From JAJYSO01 sp964586655 (GTDB lineage: Bacteria; Bacteroidota; Bacteroidia; Flavobacteriales; Flavobacteriaceae): a stretch of 64,000 nt of DNA. Location: NCBI GenBank assembly GCA_964586655.1, contig CAZPGY010000004.1, positions 119,177 through 183,176 of the forward strand. Direction: 5' to 3'. The number at the start of each line of letters is the position of its first letter. The stretch's first letter is position 1. Positions 6,811 to 15,303 of this stretch are shown piece after piece. The notes beneath the pieces are model-generated. The model did not search any database and was not told the origin of the DNA. It saw only the letters and a program-made list of their open reading frames with translations. A program made the translations under genes and the position numbers.

Positions 6811-8640
6811 TTAAAGGGTTTTAGTGTTTAATTTCGCATTTCTAACTTCTACATTTTCATGCACTTTCTCTGTTGCTTTGTCCTTTTTAAACATATAGTA
6901 AAGGTTATAGGCAAAGATAAAGTGTGAGACCAGCATCAAGGAGCCTCCAACTGCCCGCCAGATCCAATGTGGTTTCATAAGGATCACAGACTGAATAAAG
7001 GGCTCTTTTTGCAACCAGCTCAGGCCTTGAAGTGTTCCTCCAATCATCAAGGGGAACATATAAGCAAAGAGTCCTATCAAGGCGAGCCAAAAGTGTCCTC
7101 CCACATAGAAGGACTTGGGCTCTTTTCCGGTTAATTTGGGGATGATGGTATAGATACAGCCCCAAAGGATAAAGCAAATAATGCCGTACATGGTCATGTG
7201 AGAGTGGGCCACATTAAAGTTGGTAAAGTGCCATACGTAGTTGGTATATCGAGTGGCCTGCAAACTTCCCTGCATTGAACCCACCCAGTAAAATATAATA
7301 CCTACCAAGAGGAAAGGCAATACATAACTTTTAGAGATGTGACTCCAACGGCCACGCATGGTAAGCAAATAATTGGAAGTACCTGCGGTCACCGGAATAA
7401 TCATTCCGATACTGAAGACAATTGCTACAGTCTGTAGCCACCAAGGCAAGGGGCTAAAGATAAAGTGGTGGGTTCCAATCATACTGTAAAACAGCATCTG
7501 GGTCCACAAAGCCAACACTCCTAAGGCATAAGAGTAAATGGGTTTGTTCAAGGTTGCCGGGAGATAATAATAAATGAGACCGAGAGAAAAGGTCATAAAC
7601 CACATTCCTACTCCCTGGTGCATATAGTAACCGGCAATAACGGTCTCGCCCATTCCGTCTTGATAGAATGGAAGATAACCCACAATAGACAGTACAGCTG
7701 TCCAAATCAATGCTGCCAAGATAAACCAGTTGGAAATATAAATCTCCCTCACTTTTCTGTTGGCAACGGTTTTATAAAAGTTCCAAAAGGTAATGACCAA
7801 AGCGGTGATAAACATTCCGAATACCGGCCAAATATACTCGCGGTACTCCCCGCCTCCGTTGTTGATTCCGCCCATCAACATAAGGTTTCCGACAAATACC
7901 GTGGCATTAATCAGGATGAGTGCCCACCACGCCATTTTATAGCTGTGGATCCGGGTATTGGAAGTTCTTGCGATCACAAAGTAAGCCAATCCAATCATGG
8001 CCAATGAGGCCCATCCCCAGAAGACCGTATTGGTGTGCACCGGGCGCAGCCTTCCAAAAGAGAGCCAGGAGACATGATCCAAATCGGGCCAAACGAATTT
8101 TAGCCCCAGGAATTCTCCTACGGTAGTTCCAAACAGCAACCAAAAAGTAGCGGTACCCAAGTAGTAAAGAATTACTTTTTTGAGTTCGGGTGCTGTTTCA
8201 ATACTGATTTTAGTCTTTTTCTTTTTGTCGTAAAAAGAAGGCTTGGGATTGTGGGCTACTTCTGTAATCAGGCCTTTTTCATCTTTGGCTTTGTTTTCGC
8301 CACCCAGCTCATAACCTGTTAATTTGTAATTCAAGGCCTCCTTGCGCTGTTCGAGAATGGCATCAATCTCATCACTTCTCAAGGAGATGATATCCTCATT
8401 AAACTGCAGATTCTTTTTAGCCAGCTTTTTACGCTTTATGCCGCCAATAACATTATTGATTTTCACCAGTGCAATAATGATGGTAACGGCCAAGATCAGT
8501 AAGATCAGGACCACTGTACCAATCACTCCGGTTCCCTCAAGCCATTCATCGGCCACGGGAGTAGCGGCAAAACTTGGCAAACTTGCAAAAGCCAGTGCCA
8601 AAAACATACATAATCGTCGTTTCGATTTCAGATAACTCAT
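6811..8640 (-). CDS. cbb3-like (C-family) heme-copper oxidoreductase large subunit
   Basis: Catalytic subunit of a terminal oxidase or NO-reductase-like complex in the inner membrane, 609 residues. Residues 1-25 look like a signal peptide, 38-60 a helix and 61-150 a charged linker; the 12-helix core spans about 155-585. Low-spin heme ligand H202 lies in LRPVHTN; active-site metal ligands are H341 (YYMHQGV), H391 and H392 (IGTHHF); H479 and H481 (VAHSHMTMYG) are heme ligands. Y385, six residues before H391, matches the cross-linked Tyr of cbb3 oxidases, and the Glu of cNOR (four after the first His) is absent. Yet HQGV replaces HNAV, and HSHMTMYG looks NOR-like. Whether O2 or NO is the substrate is undecided. 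The N-terminal extension is unusual for CcoN or NorB. Confidence 0.88.
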   Translation of the reverse strand: MSYLKSKRRLCMFLALAFASLPSFAATPVADEWLEGTGVIGTVVLILLILAVTIIIALVKINNVIGGIKRKKLAKKNLQFNEDIISLRSDEIDAILEQRKEALNYKLTGYELGGENKAKDEKGLITEVAHNPKPSFYDKKKKTKISIETAPELKKVILYYLGTATFWLLFGTTVGEFLGLKFVWPDLDHVSWLSFGRLRPVHTNTVFWGWASLAMIGLAYFVIARTSNTRIHSYKMAWWALILINATVFVGNLMLMGGINNGGGEYREYIWPVFGMFITALVITFWNFYKTVANRKVREIYISNWFILAALIWTAVLSIVGYLPFYQDGMGETVIAGYYMHQGVGMWFMTFSLGLIYYYLPATLNKPIYSYALGVLALWTQMLFYSMIGTHHFIFSPLPWWLQTVAIVFSIGMIIPVTAGTSNYLLTMRGRWSHISKSYVLPFLLVGIIFYWVGSMQGSLQATRYTNYVWHFTNFNVAHSHMTMYGIICFILWGCIYTIIPKLTGKEPKSFYVGGHFWLALIGLFAYMFPLMIGGTLQGLSWLQKEPFIQSVILMKPHWIWRAVGGSLMLVSHFIFAYNLYYMFKKDKATEKVHENVEVRNAKLNTKTL

Positions 8641-8665
8641 ATTAAATTTAATCAGGACAGGTTAA

Positions 8666-9100
8666 TTAATATTTTAAGAATGCGGTACCCTTGTCCACAC
8701 TTGCGGCCATCTGGTTCACATTCATATTGGTTAACATATTTATCAAATCGTTTCTGATGTGTTTAAATTTATGATGAATAGGGCAAGGGTGCTCGGCATC
8801 ACACTTAGGCAAACCCATACCGCATCCCACAATCAACTGGTCGCCATCAATAGCTTCCACAATTTGGATGAGCTTTATTTGTTCGACCTCTTCCTTTTCG
8901 ATATAAAAACCGCCTTTAGGACCGGTAACAGAGTGTATAATTCCTGCCTTTGCCAGTTTTTGCAACACTTTAGCCGTAAATGCTTCGGGCGCCTTGATCC
9001 CCTTGGAAATTTCTTTTAACCGAGCGCGTTCGTCTTGCTCACATTTGGTGGCAACAAACAAAACCGCACGGATTCCATATTCACAAGCTTTTGAAAACAT
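8666..9100 (-). CDS. Rrf2 family regulator, NsrR/IscR-like, with Fe-S cysteines
   Basis: A DNA-binding repressor of 144 residues. The winged helix spans residues 1-75 (FSKACEYGIRAVLFVA, LKEISKGIKAPEAFTAKVLQKL, GPKGGFYIEK), and a dimerisation helix carries the cluster-binding motif C-x6-C-x5-C (GCGMGLPKCDAEHPCPIHH). NsrR senses NO and IscR senses Fe-S status through such a cluster. Being the first gene of the heme-copper/globin operon, and having the same palindrome at its own promoter and at the cupin-nirK promoter, favours an NO- or O2-sensing repressor with autoregulation. The oxidoreductase gene starts 25 nt downstream. Confidence 0.88.
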   Translation of the reverse strand: MFSKACEYGIRAVLFVATKCEQDERARLKEISKGIKAPEAFTAKVLQKLAKAGIIHSVTGPKGGFYIEKEEVEQIKLIQIVEAIDGDQLIVGCGMGLPKCDAEHPCPIHHKFKHIRNDLINMLTNMNVNQMAASVDKGTAFLKY

Positions 9101-9119
9101 TTAGGCCAAAAATTTTCGA

Positions 9120-9158
9120 CAAATATAGAGTAAGTTTATATTATGGACAAATTTATCC
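9120..9158 (-). promoter_or_regulatory. Promoter and candidate operator of the Rrf2-led operon
   Basis: On the minus strand, TATATTTG (9127-9120) is the -7 box and GGATAAATTTGTCC (9158-9145) is a 14-bp near-palindrome with 12 of 14 symmetric positions, placed 17 nt upstream so that its TTG serves as -33. The arrangement copies the one before the cupin gene. Confidence 0.65.
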
Positions 9159-9366
9159 AAAATAAAAATATAACTTTCTTCAAATTTAAAATAATTCAAA
9201 AAAAATAATTTGCAATTACCTGACACTCAACGCGATGAATATTAATCCCTGACGCGTTCAGCCCATCCATGCCTCCCCGATTCTACCGGATAGTTTTTCA
9301 GAAAATAAAGAATTGAAGCAAGTGAATAAGGTCGATAAAAAAACCCTTTTTCTCTCGATGTGTTTT

Positions 9367-10341
9367 TTATTGGTTTTGAACAAATTCGGGCTTAATGGTC
9401 ATGACCGGCATTTTGAGATGTCGAACCACTTTTTCGGTAGTTGATCCAAGGAAGATATAAGCCATCTTACTGCGTCCATGAGTAGCCATCACTACCAACT
9501 GCGCATTATCAACCGCATAATTAACAATAGCGGCGTGCGCAGAAACTCCTTTCTGGATTCTGATCATCAAGTCCACCTCTTCGCCAAAGTCGTTTTCAAG
9601 CCTGATGGTTTCTGATTTTGCAGAAGGCTCTCCTTTAAAGCTCAAGCTGTTGGCCTGGTTAGAGACATAGGCTTTCAGGCTCTCAAATATTTTTTCCTTA
9701 AGCTCTTGATTGGAATATTTATAGGCTTTGCCACCGGTGATATTGGCAGCCAAACCTTCTTCTTTAGAGACCCGCAACAAATGGATCTTTGCTTCGTTCT
9801 GTGCTGCCACCAATAAGGCCATTGGCAAAGCTTCCAGAGAAATCTTAGACCCATCTGTCGGCACCACTACAGCCTCAATAGCAGGATCATATCCTTTGTT
9901 GACTGTTAGAATGGGAGTATTGACCATGCGCACCAATTTTTCAGTCACGCTTCCGCGATTGAAAGTAGATTGATGGTACCCTCTTTTGGCCATTATAATC
10001 AAGTCATAACGCTCTGTTTTGGCGTGTTCTGCGATTGAGGTCCATGGACGGTCGTTATTTTTAATTATGGCCTTACCTCTATTTTCTTCTTCAAACAGGT
10101 TGGTGAGTTTTTCTTGGAGTCGCTCTTCTATTTGTTTTCGCAGCTTGGTATAAGCATCTTTATCCTCAAACACGTTACCCAAGGGGTCTTTACTGATATC
10201 ATAGTATCTCGGGTTTTGAATTACGTGAATAAAATCTACCGTAGCGCCATACTTTTCGGCAGATTTTTTGACCATTTTATAAACTGAAGCTGCATTTTCG
10301 GAAAAATCGGTAGGAACAAGAATTCTTTTAATTTGAGCCAT
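9367..10341 (-). CDS. Tandem universal stress protein (UspA)
   Basis: A 324-residue cytoplasmic protein of two UspA domains. Domain 1 (residues about 3-150) starts IKRILVPTDFSENA, and domain 2 (about 155-320) starts EAVVVPTDGSKISLEALPMALL. The ATP-binding end motif G-x2-G-x9-GS is visible in both: MAKRGYHQSTFNRGSVTEKL and MATHGRSKMAYIFLGSTTEKV. Such proteins accompany anaerobic, nitrosative or metabolic stress responses. It lies 140 nt downstream of a second truncated globin on the same strand, and between that globin and the Rrf2 operon, which suggests a shared stress context. Precise function not assigned. Confidence 0.9.
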   Translation of the reverse strand: MAQIKRILVPTDFSENAASVYKMVKKSAEKYGATVDFIHVIQNPRYYDISKDPLGNVFEDKDAYTKLRKQIEERLQEKLTNLFEEENRGKAIIKNNDRPWTSIAEHAKTERYDLIIMAKRGYHQSTFNRGSVTEKLVRMVNTPILTVNKGYDPAIEAVVVPTDGSKISLEALPMALLVAAQNEAKIHLLRVSKEEGLAANITGGKAYKYSNQELKEKIFESLKAYVSNQANSLSFKGEPSAKSETIRLENDFGEEVDLMIRIQKGVSAHAAIVNYAVDNAQLVVMATHGRSKMAYIFLGSTTEKVVRHLKMPVMTIKPEFVQNQ

Positions 10342-10482
10342 AATAAATTGATTGTTTTTATACTAAAACGCAATATAATTAAAAGTTTTCAATGAGTCTA
10401 TTTTGACTTTCAATAATGCAAAACATTTTTGGTTTTCATCTTAAAAGCATAAATAACTCCAGCAAAATTCATTGATCAAGCA

Positions 10483-10902
10483 TCAGTTGGCCTCTCGATA
10501 TTGTGGTCTGTGTTGGTAGAGTTTCAGAAACAGATTGGTCGACATTCTGCGGGCATTAGCCCTGGCGCGTTCTGCTACTTCTCCTTCAAAATATTCGTCC
10601 AAGGTTTGATACCACAGATTGAGCCAGATACCAAAATGAGCCATTTCCACCGTATTGTCCATTTTTTCATCAACCGAGATATGAGCCAGCATTGGATTTC
10701 CATAATATTTCCTGGCAAAGAGCAAGCTGCTCTCCCAAAAGTCGGTTAATTTTTCAAGGTGTTCTTCCCAATCTTCTACAATTCCATTGAAAATGGGGCC
10801 CAAGGTTTCTTCTTTCCGAATCTTTGCATAGAAAGTTCGCACCAACACCGAAACATCATCCCGGCTTTCAATTTCCTTTTTAGTCCAATTTTCAGGAGTC
10901 AT
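10483..10902 (-). CDS. Second group III truncated hemoglobin
   Basis: A 139-residue globin, clearly related to but distinct from the copy at 4.7 kb. It has VRTFYAKIRKEETLGPIF, WEEHLEKLTDFW, a YYGNPMLAH loop and the proximal histidine H89 in EMAHFGIWLNLW. Expected to bind heme and handle O2 or NO. It overlaps by 4 nt (ATGA) the preceding small membrane-protein gene, so the two are translated together. No palindrome like that of the Rrf2 promoters is seen upstream of this pair, so it may be regulated differently. Confidence 0.88.
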   Translation of the reverse strand: MTPENWTKKEIESRDDVSVLVRTFYAKIRKEETLGPIFNGIVEDWEEHLEKLTDFWESSLLFARKYYGNPMLAHISVDEKMDNTVEMAHFGIWLNLWYQTLDEYFEGEVAERARANARRMSTNLFLKLYQHRPQYREAN

Positions 10903-11180
10903 ATCAAATTAATTACAAGAATTAACACACTGATAATGACGCTGATAATAAAGGTGTTTAAAACTATTTTTGTTTTTCTGTCTGACAAGATGGTAGCATT
11001 AAAGCCCATGCAACCACAAACCAACAAGGTAACTTCAAACATTTCGACAAAACCGTGTCCTTTATGCAAAACCAGCATGGCGGCACCTGCGCCAACGCAG
11101 CTTGAAATAAGCACGCCCAACATGGCGTACATTAAATATTGCTTCTCGAAAAGGTTGTACATTTTTTTGTAAAGACTCAT
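10899..11180 (-). CDS. Three-helix small membrane protein upstream of the globin
   Basis: Ninety-three residues with three hydrophobic stretches (about 16-38, 47-66, 74-93) and no signal peptide: a short amphipathic N-terminus, then MYAMLGVLISSCVGAGAAML, a CGCMGFNATIL stretch and a C-terminal helix. The ATG at 11180 is chosen because the longer reading, from TTG at 11213, starts inside the -7 box of a well-formed promoter. Paired with a globin by a 4-nt overlap; family and function not recognised. Confidence 0.6.
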   Translation of the reverse strand: MSLYKKMYNLFEKQYLMYAMLGVLISSCVGAGAAMLVLHKGHGFVEMFEVTLLVCGCMGFNATILSDRKTKIVLNTFIISVIISVLILVINLI

Positions 11181-11210
11181 ACGCTCTTCCGTTTTTTTTA
11201 TATTTAGATG

Positions 11211-11238
11211 CAAAGATAATGAATTTTATCATGTTCAA
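11211..11238 (-). promoter_or_regulatory. Promoter of the small membrane protein - globin pair
   Basis: On the minus strand: TTG (11238-11236), 17 nt, TATCTTTG (11218-11211). This is a full match to the Bacteroidota -33/-7 consensus and lies 30 nt before the chosen start codon. Confidence 0.75.
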
Positions 11239-11800
11239 TTCATGACTTGCCCTACAAAAATAATTTTACCCCATTGGTGTCCGGTAAATGGAAAATATAT
11301 ACTAAAAAAAGTAGCTGATAAAATGAGCCGGGATGCTGAAAACAAACACTCCCTTTTCCAGCATATAAACTACGATTACGAGGTCAGGCCAATGACCTAT
11401 ACCGCCATTCAGACCGAAAGGTTTGTCTAATCGCTCAGGAAGATCCTCAGGAACAAGAGCTCCCTTACCCTCTGTAAAGCCTGCTTTGGTTTTTAAAAGC
11501 AAAAACGGCTATTGATGTAGGAAAACTATAGCTATAAAACATTCCCTTATGCGCGATCTCGCACATATCACAAAGAAACTATAACTGTTTTTCTGATATT
11601 TATGTAAACTAAAGCCGTTCAGGCCTTATTTTTCATTGGCGCTTCAAAGCTCAACAAATAGTTTAGACAAGCATGCCCATAGATTATTTATACCGAAACC
11701 TAAACACCTTTTAAAAGACACACTTTTTTTTGGGGACAGCATCCAAAATAGCCCCCGTTCAGGACTTTAATCCTACAGATAATGAATATGCATAGCAAAC
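11239..11800. other. Intergenic, no gene recognised
   Basis: About 560 bases without a supportable gene. Short open frames occur on both strands but have no promoter or family signature. It separates two minus-strand units. Confidence 0.6.
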
Positions 11801-11832
11801 ACTAACCGCACAATTTTCATGGTGCGGTTAGT
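11801..11832 (-). terminator. Hairpin downstream of the T9SS cargo gene
   Basis: ACTAACCGCAC, 10-nt loop, GTGCGGTTAGT: a perfect 11-bp stem beginning 21 nt past the stop codon at 11854. The U-tract is weak. Confidence 0.6.
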
Positions 11833-11853
11833 ATTTATACGAAAAGCAATACG

Positions 11854-12759
11854 CTATTGTTTGATGATTTTATGCGATTCACGTGTGCCATTTTCATAAA
11901 TCAGTCGCAAGAAATAACTACCAGCTGGTAGGTTTTGCAAGTCTAATTGTTTCTCCGAACCGAACGTTTTGACACGTTTCCCGGTAACGTCAAAGAGCGC
12001 GCTCTTTTCCAATTGACGAGTCGTTTCTAAGTTAATAGAAGAAGGTGTTGGATTAGGGTAAAGTCGTGTTTCTTGCGTAACTTTAACGAAATTATCGATA
12101 CCTAATACTCCTTGGTCTGTCGCTTCAAAAACGATGTTATCAATTCCGATGTGTGATTCCATAATTGCAGTAAAGTCGAATACATTTGGAACTAATCCCG
12201 GCGTAATTGTTCCTGAAATGACCGGATTACTATCCGCTTGTGCCATTAGCTTACCCGTTTGAAAATTATAAGTTATGGTGATGTGGTACCACGTATTGTA
12301 GGCGGCAGAAGCAACTAAAGTAGTGTCAATATTTTCGGCAGATATAAAAACTACGCTATCTACTGCAGCAGTGCCAATAGAGGCAATTTGGTCAAAATTT
12401 TCGGTAGCAATCACAACCATGCCCAGACCGGTAGTAGAGCTATCGCCGGTGTAAAAATCAAAGCTCACTTCAAGAATATCATTACCACTATCACGCGTGC
12501 TCCAGTCACTATAATGTGTAACAAACATTCCGGAAGCATTGTTAGTAGTAGAACTAAGCTGAAGACTCTGCCCTTTATTCGCATCGATGGTGACAATTTG
12601 AGCCCAACTATCTTGTCCTCCCATCCGATCCCAATCGTTTTGGGAGGTAAAGTTTCCTGTGGAATAGGATTCAAAATCGTCACTCCAGAGTGTCTGCGCC
12701 GTTATTGATTGCATCAATAGAAAAATAAAAAGACTACAGAGAAAATAATTTTTTTTCAT
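11854..12759 (-). CDS. Secreted protein with type IX secretion sorting domain
   Basis: A 301-residue exported protein. Residues 1-21 form a signal peptide (KKNYFLCSLFIFLLMQSITA). Residues about 22-220 are beta-rich with a lectin/laminin-G-like flavour (LWSDDFESYSTGNF, DILEVSFDFYTGD, HIGIDNIVFEA). The last 70 residues are a type A T9SS C-terminal domain: LYPNPTPSSINLE, LFDVTGKRVKTF, LQNLPAGSYFLRL and a basic end. It should be exported by Sec, passed across the outer membrane by the T9SS, and released or anchored at the surface. Ligand or enzymatic activity is not apparent. Monocistronic, with its own hairpin terminator. Confidence 0.88.
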   Translation of the reverse strand: MKKNYFLCSLFIFLLMQSITAQTLWSDDFESYSTGNFTSQNDWDRMGGQDSWAQIVTIDANKGQSLQLSSTTNNASGMFVTHYSDWSTRDSGNDILEVSFDFYTGDSSTTGLGMVVIATENFDQIASIGTAAVDSVVFISAENIDTTLVASAAYNTWYHITITYNFQTGKLMAQADSNPVISGTITPGLVPNVFDFTAIMESHIGIDNIVFEATDQGVLGIDNFVKVTQETRLYPNPTPSSINLETTRQLEKSALFDVTGKRVKTFGSEKQLDLQNLPAGSYFLRLIYENGTRESHKIIKQ

Positions 12760-12905
12760 TACGTTTTCTTTAAGGGGGTTAAATGTTCCGTTAAGCCGCT
12801 AATATAACCCTTTTCTTTATAAGTAAAGGATATTGGGTACTTTTTGTGAGTTTAGAAGGGCTAAAATAAACAAGCTTAAAAAAACAGGAAAATACTGAAA
12901 ACGAC

Positions 12906-13358
12906 TTAAGACTTATTGGGATAACGCATTTCCAAATACTTACTGGTAAAACCGAGGTTTTCATAAAGATATCGGGCAGGATTGTCCGGTTCGACGTGCA
13001 GCGCAATTTCACCGGAAGCATATTCAAAGGCTTTGCGCATAATTTTTTTCCCAATGCCTTTGCCGCGAGATTTTTCATGAACGGCAATATACACCAAAAT
13101 ATTTTCAGGGATATATCCTTTCATTCCCGTTTCATTGACAAGCGTTAGTCCGGCAATCTCACCGTCTTCTCCGCGGTAGACCAAAGCAAAACCTCCCAAG
13201 GACTTCGACCCTTCTTTCAAGGCAAATTTTAAGCAATCCCCAATTTCGCTCTTGGAATCCCCATACTGATCTAAATGTTGAAATAAAAAACCCACGATTG
13301 CTGAACGCTCAGCAGTTGTGGGTTTGTTTTGTGAAGTATAAAGGCTAAAGCCTTGCAT
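12906..13358 (-). CDS. GNAT family N-acetyltransferase
   Basis: A 150-residue acyl-CoA-dependent acetyltransferase of unknown substrate. The acetyl-CoA-binding motif A is seen as VHEKSRGKGIGKKIM (R-G-K-G-I-G-K), preceded by the strand ENILVYIAV and followed by HVEPDNPARYLYENLGF, the usual motif B. It starts 2 nt after the stop codon of rpsU and so is co-transcribed with a ribosomal protein gene; modification of a translation component is possible but is only a guess from position. Confidence 0.9.
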   Translation of the reverse strand: MQGFSLYTSQNKPTTAERSAIVGFLFQHLDQYGDSKSEIGDCLKFALKEGSKSLGGFALVYRGEDGEIAGLTLVNETGMKGYIPENILVYIAVHEKSRGKGIGKKIMRKAFEYASGEIALHVEPDNPARYLYENLGFTSKYLEMRYPNKS

Positions 13359-13360
13359 AA

Positions 13361-13555
13361 TTATATCTCTTCTTTATCCCTGATGGATTGGATGTAAGCC
13401 GCTTTTTGAATTTTTTTGCGGTTGACTACTGAAGGTTTTGTATAATATCTCCTATCACGGAGTTCTTGCAATACTTTAGTGTTGCGGAATTTGCGCTTCA
13501 TACGCTTCAAAGCGCGTTCAATTTTTTCGCCTTCCTTTACTTTTACAATCAGCAT
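13361..13555 (-). CDS. rpsU: 30S ribosomal protein S21
   Basis: A 64-residue bS21: MLIVKVKEGEKIERALKRMK, then RFRNTKVLQELRDRRYYTKP-type basic helices and a Lys-rich C-terminus. It binds the platform of the small subunit near the 3' end of 16S rRNA and influences initiation; in Bacteroidota it takes part in hiding the anti-Shine-Dalgarno sequence (established knowledge). Full length, with a -7 box upstream. Confidence 0.97.
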   Translation of the reverse strand: MLIVKVKEGEKIERALKRMKRKFRNTKVLQELRDRRYYTKPSVVNRKKIQKAAYIQSIRDKEEI

Positions 13556-13604
13556 AGTGTAATATCTGTTTAAACTTTTAGTTTCGTCTTTTTATTTGAG
13601 GGTG

Positions 13605-13612
13605 CAAATATA
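13605..13612 (-). promoter_or_regulatory. -7 box of rpsU
   Basis: TATATTTG on the minus strand, 49 nt before the rpsU start. A TTG (13638-13636) lies 23 nt upstream, at the long end of the accepted spacing. Confidence 0.5.
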
Positions 13613-13752
13613 AAAAACTATGATTAAAAAAGAACCAAAGTATTGTTTTTTATTTTTGAGCCCCAAAGCGCCTTCTTTTAACTACCGCTCGATCAAGAAG
13701 GCAAACTTGCTCTCCTTGCTACAAGCCGGCATAAACCTCACTTTTCTTTCTT

Positions 13753-14412
13753 TTACAAACTATACGTATAGCCTATATTGATTCGCCCCTCATTTTTCCC
13801 ACTGCGTTTATTTCGCAATTCTATTTCTAAACCGATTTCATGACGTTTGGCAAACTCATATTCAAGTCCTATTCCGGTTTTCTGTCGGTGAAAAAGCAGC
13901 ATGCTGTGTATGGGTTGCACATAATTTTCGGTATACAGTGACAACTCCCAGGCTTTGCTCAGTTTATAGGCGATCGTAATTTTATTTCGCACTGCATATT
14001 CCACCGGATTTTCTTCGAGATAATCCTCTTTTAATGATGAAAATTCTTGTTGACCCATAAGGCGGTATTCCAGCTCCCATCGATCTGAAAAATCATAATC
14101 AAAACTCGCATATAGGCGAATGTCATGGGCCGGTTTTTCATTTTCTTCAAGCCCATACCTATAGTCTATCCCGAGGTCGAGCCATGAATTGATTTTATAT
14201 TCAATTTCAGCTCCCAGTTCCGATTTGTCATACTCCTTAAGATGCTCATCTATATAAGCATAATAGGTTCCGGTAAAAGACCAATCCTTGTGTTCATGTT
14301 TAAGCGAAAGACTGGGCCTTGCCTCCCATTCATCTACAATTTGCGCCTGAATTTGTTTTATCCCTATTAGAGAAAACGCAAGTAACACGATTGCAATTTT
14401 AATTTTATTCAT
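13753..14412 (-). CDS. DUF2490 outer-membrane barrel protein
   Basis: A 219-residue exported protein. A signal peptide (KIAIVLLAFSLIGIKQIQAQ) is followed by alternating hydrophobic strands ending in an aromatic-rich C-terminus (INIGYTYSL), as expected for a small outer-membrane beta-barrel. IVDEWEARPSLSLKH at the mature N-terminus is characteristic of DUF2490. The ATG at 14412 is preferred over the TTG two codons upstream. It is the last gene after the VTC and DUF4956 genes and probably shares their ECF-type promoter at 16.16 kb. Role unknown. Confidence 0.75.
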   Translation of the reverse strand: MNKIKIAIVLLAFSLIGIKQIQAQIVDEWEARPSLSLKHEHKDWSFTGTYYAYIDEHLKEYDKSELGAEIEYKINSWLDLGIDYRYGLEENEKPAHDIRLYASFDYDFSDRWELEYRLMGQQEFSSLKEDYLEENPVEYAVRNKITIAYKLSKAWELSLYTENYVQPIHSMLLFHRQKTGIGLEYEFAKRHEIGLEIELRNKRSGKNEGRINIGYTYSL

Positions 14413-14503
14413 ATACAACGCTTTAGAGCCCCAAAAAAATGGGTTGAACTCGGTTAATGATGAGTTTTTTATACCAAAAGCCCATCGCCTCTTTTTGTTT
14501 TTG

Positions 14504-15265
14504 TTATTTAGTTCCTTTTACATTCACATTACGGTGAACTTCAATCAGGGATTTCTTTGTCTTCACTCCAATATGACGCGATCGATCTAAAGGATCTTCC
14601 TCCTCATAATAAAAAGCTTTGATTAGCGCAATATCCTGCATCAGGTCAATATTGGTAATATCAATTTTATGAATAGGCAAACCGGTGCGATTGCGAAGGT
14701 CGCTGAGGAGGGCTTTCCGCTTTTCGGGTTTGATAAGATCTATGCGTTCATAGGTAATATCCTTGGTCTTTACGGTTTTTTTGTGCTTCGACTTGTAATC
14801 CAAGATAAGAGGCAGCAAAATGATAAAGGCATTACCGATGACCAGTATAAAATAATCGTCTTGCACCGTAGCCAGTGAATTGAGCAATCCCATGGCCACA
14901 CTAATAAACAGGTAGCCCATTTCCTTTACAGGCAAGGTGACCGTTCGATAGCGCATGATAGAAAAAATGGCAAACAACCCAAAAGCAAAGCCTATTTCTA
15001 AGTTGGCCCCACTCAATAGAAAGCAGATCAAAAAATTAATCAAATTAAAAACCACAAGAGTAAACAAAAAGTCTCGGTTTTTATGACGGGCAAAATAAAT
15101 CCCCCGGGCAACAATAAGGATCGCTATAAAATCAATCAAAAACCGAATCCCGAACTCCTGAAAATCTAACAGGTGAGCAGCTTTACCGATTGACTCTGCC
15201 GCTTGTGCGGGGAGTGTGAAATTTAAAAATGATGGGGTTGAAATAAATGATAATAAAGTTTCCAT
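14504..15265 (-). CDS. DUF4956 membrane protein
   Basis: A 253-residue inner-membrane protein with about four helices between residues 35 and 150 (FLIDFIAILIVARGIYFA, FLFTLVVFNLINFLICFLL, then a long GFAFGLFAIFSIMRYRTVTL segment) and a cytoplasmic C-terminal domain (LPIHKIDITNIDLMQDIALI). The segment FSIMRYRT is a DUF4956 signature. In many bacteria such genes lie next to VTC-domain polymerases, as here, where it is 38 nt downstream of one. It may form a membrane path or partner for polyphosphate synthesis; this is inferred from neighbourhood. Confidence 0.85.
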   Translation of the reverse strand: METLLSFISTPSFLNFTLPAQAAESIGKAAHLLDFQEFGIRFLIDFIAILIVARGIYFARHKNRDFLFTLVVFNLINFLICFLLSGANLEIGFAFGLFAIFSIMRYRTVTLPVKEMGYLFISVAMGLLNSLATVQDDYFILVIGNAFIILLPLILDYKSKHKKTVKTKDITYERIDLIKPEKRKALLSDLRNRTGLPIHKIDITNIDLMQDIALIKAFYYEEEDPLDRSRHIGVKTKKSLIEVHRNVNVKGTK

Positions 15266-15303
15266 GACTACTTGTTTTTATGCGTTTGTTTTTTAATTGA
15301 TTT

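Noticed and set aside
6811..8640. Firm naming of the heme-copper subunit as NorB or as CcoN
   Set aside because: It has the cbb3 tyrosine and a CcoO-like partner but altered HNAV and NOR-like helix X motifs; the sequence alone does not decide between them.
11302..11502. Minus-strand 66-codon frame in the 11.2-11.8 kb gap
   Set aside because: No promoter, no motif I recognise, and no neighbour; not supportable as a gene.
12053..12083. TTAGGGTA inside the T9SS cargo gene as a fifth ECF promoter
   Set aside because: First base mismatched, no GTTATATA-like box at the fixed 15-nt distance, and it lies within coding sequence in the wrong sense.
12791..13087. 98-codon minus-strand frame
   Set aside because: Overlaps the GNAT gene in another frame and lacks any signature.
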